Notes under the pieces: generated by a model
Told to the model about the DNA's origin: nothing
What the model saw: only the letters and a program-made list of their open reading frames with translations
The model's database searches: none
Assembly: GCF_901709675.1 (NCBI RefSeq)
Contig: NC_051098.1
Span: forward strand, 9,983,000 to 10,046,999
Source of the DNA: Syngnathus acus
Lineage: Eukaryota > Chordata > Actinopteri > Syngnathiformes > Syngnathidae
Direction of reading: 5' to 3'
DNA: 64,000 nucleotides
Program-made: the position numbers and the translations under genes
Part shown: piece by piece, positions 62,980 through 64,000 of the stretch
How positions within the stretch are numbered: position 1 is the first letter of the stretch
Layout: every line of letters starts with the position of its first letter

Positions 62980-63034
62980 ACACACTCTGGGAATATCTCT
63001 GATGAAGTCTGAGGGCACTGCCATCATGCAGGCG
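62980..63034 (+). other. isolated splice-flanked open segment
   Basis: TTTCAATTTTTATTACAG is a strong acceptor, and GTATGT follows a 55-nt segment reading HTLGISLMKSEGTAIMQA in its only open frame. Its phase does not join the candidate at 61270-61360. No family is recognised. Confidence 0.25.
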
Positions 63035-64000
63035 GTATGTAATTACCGATTGTTGCAAGTATTGACAATGTTGTGAAACAAAATAGGATCCGCTAACATG
63101 AAGAATCTCAACTTTGGAAATGTTATTTGAGATTACAATACTGGCCCGCTAAATAATCAAAGAAAAAAAAAAAGAATTACTGATTCTGGCAAGTAACCTC
63201 ATTCGTCTTAAATGTTGCAGGTGATCTTATAAGATGATTGTAGAAGATCATTCATTATTAGCAATCATCATCATCATTGTTAGCAAGGTGAATTAAATGT
63301 GGTAAATTCATGTTTTGAACTTTAAATGAGAACAATGGAATTGAATTTTTGGTTGAAACTGGGATTTTTTTGAATGAGTAAAATAAGGGTTAGGGAAGTA
63401 GATGCATGTTAACATTATGGACATTTTCATCATTGACAGTAATGTATACACCGGTAACACAAGGGCACTCTCAAGGTGACAAAAAAGTGATGGAATGAAA
63501 ATAACTTGCATGAATAAAAGAAGACCGTGTGTTGACCTTGGGTTTTGCGATTGGAAAATACGGACGTTTCAAAATTCAACACTTTTGTGTCAACTCTTCG
63601 GTTAAGTACTTGACACACAGGAGAATGAAAGCAAAATAAATTCTCGGAATTGAATCACAATGCAGTGGAAGACGACAAAAAACATAATAAGTATGACATC
63701 GAAATCAACAAAACTGTCCAATGTTAAAGCTGGGTGACAGATTATGACATTAAAAAAATGTGTGCAGTTTTGAACACTGACTTAATTTCGTATTTTAAGA
63801 TTCTGCTGAACATGTAGATCTTCTTATTCTTCTTCTTATAATGATACTGATAGTTTTACTAGTTCATACATATTCTGACTAACCTTACTGAGATGAGAGG
63901 TCTGCTATCATTCATTACTTGAATTATCTTTAGTTCAGATTAAAAACATATTTTGCAAATATTCTAACCAGTGGGAGGCAGCAAAGTATTCATCAAATTC

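Larger units (their letters stand above)
61361..64000. other. non-coding stretch to the window end
   Basis: No supported gene apart from the weak exon candidate at 62980-63034. It contains a SINE head at 62745 and AT-rich DNA. Confidence 0.5.

Noticed and set aside
1-64000. CRISPR arrays, operons, phage or bacterial defence genes
   Set aside because: None seen; all firm genes are intron-rich vertebrate genes and the tandem arrays are microsatellites without spacer structure.

Overview
The window reads as nuclear DNA of a ray-finned (percomorph-type teleost) fish. Genes are split into many short exons by GT-AG introns, the proteins match vertebrate families, and intergenic DNA and introns are full of small fish-type transposons, SINE tails and microsatellites. 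Some repeats look syngnathid-like to me, but that is only an impression. There is no bacterial, phage or CRISPR content.

Layout. 0.4-2.6 kb (minus): a possible 3' end of an unidentified gene and a GC-rich, CRE-bearing stretch that could be a promoter. 6.7-10.4 kb (minus): tbcel, nine coding exons, 429 aa, with a likely non-coding first exon near 11.5 kb and an ETS/CRE-like promoter near 12.8 kb. 13.9-27.3 kb (minus): a complete alpha-2-macroglobulin gene, reconstructed here as 36 coding exons that all join in frame (1457 aa), with intact thioester and bait region. 30.4-33.5 kb (plus): a short filip1-type filamin-interacting coiled-coil gene, four coding exons, 976 aa. 33.5-64 kb: no firm gene. 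There is one promoter/first-exon-like segment near 35.6-36.0 kb, a few isolated splice-flanked open stretches, and many decayed transposons.

The three clear genes do different jobs: tubulin folding/turnover, blood-plasma protease trapping, and actin/filamin regulation. Nothing suggests they work together. tbcel and a2m lie in the same direction; a2m and filip1 are divergently arranged, about 3.1 kb apart.

The most striking observation is in a2m. A 280-bp hAT-type MITE lies in intron 27 between two perfect copies of an 8-bp target site, and that target site is exactly the last eight bases of the intron. The 3' splice site has therefore been duplicated. The copy next to the exon has lost its original pyrimidine tract, while the upstream copy keeps it and would lead into a stop codon. 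A second copy of the same MITE family, also with a perfect 8-bp duplication, lies at 38.65 kb. Other finds are a 172/174-bp MITE pair with near-perfect terminal inverted repeats, a scrambled Tc1 transposase relic carrying a fresh 163-bp-period duplication, and an isolated hAT transposase exon.
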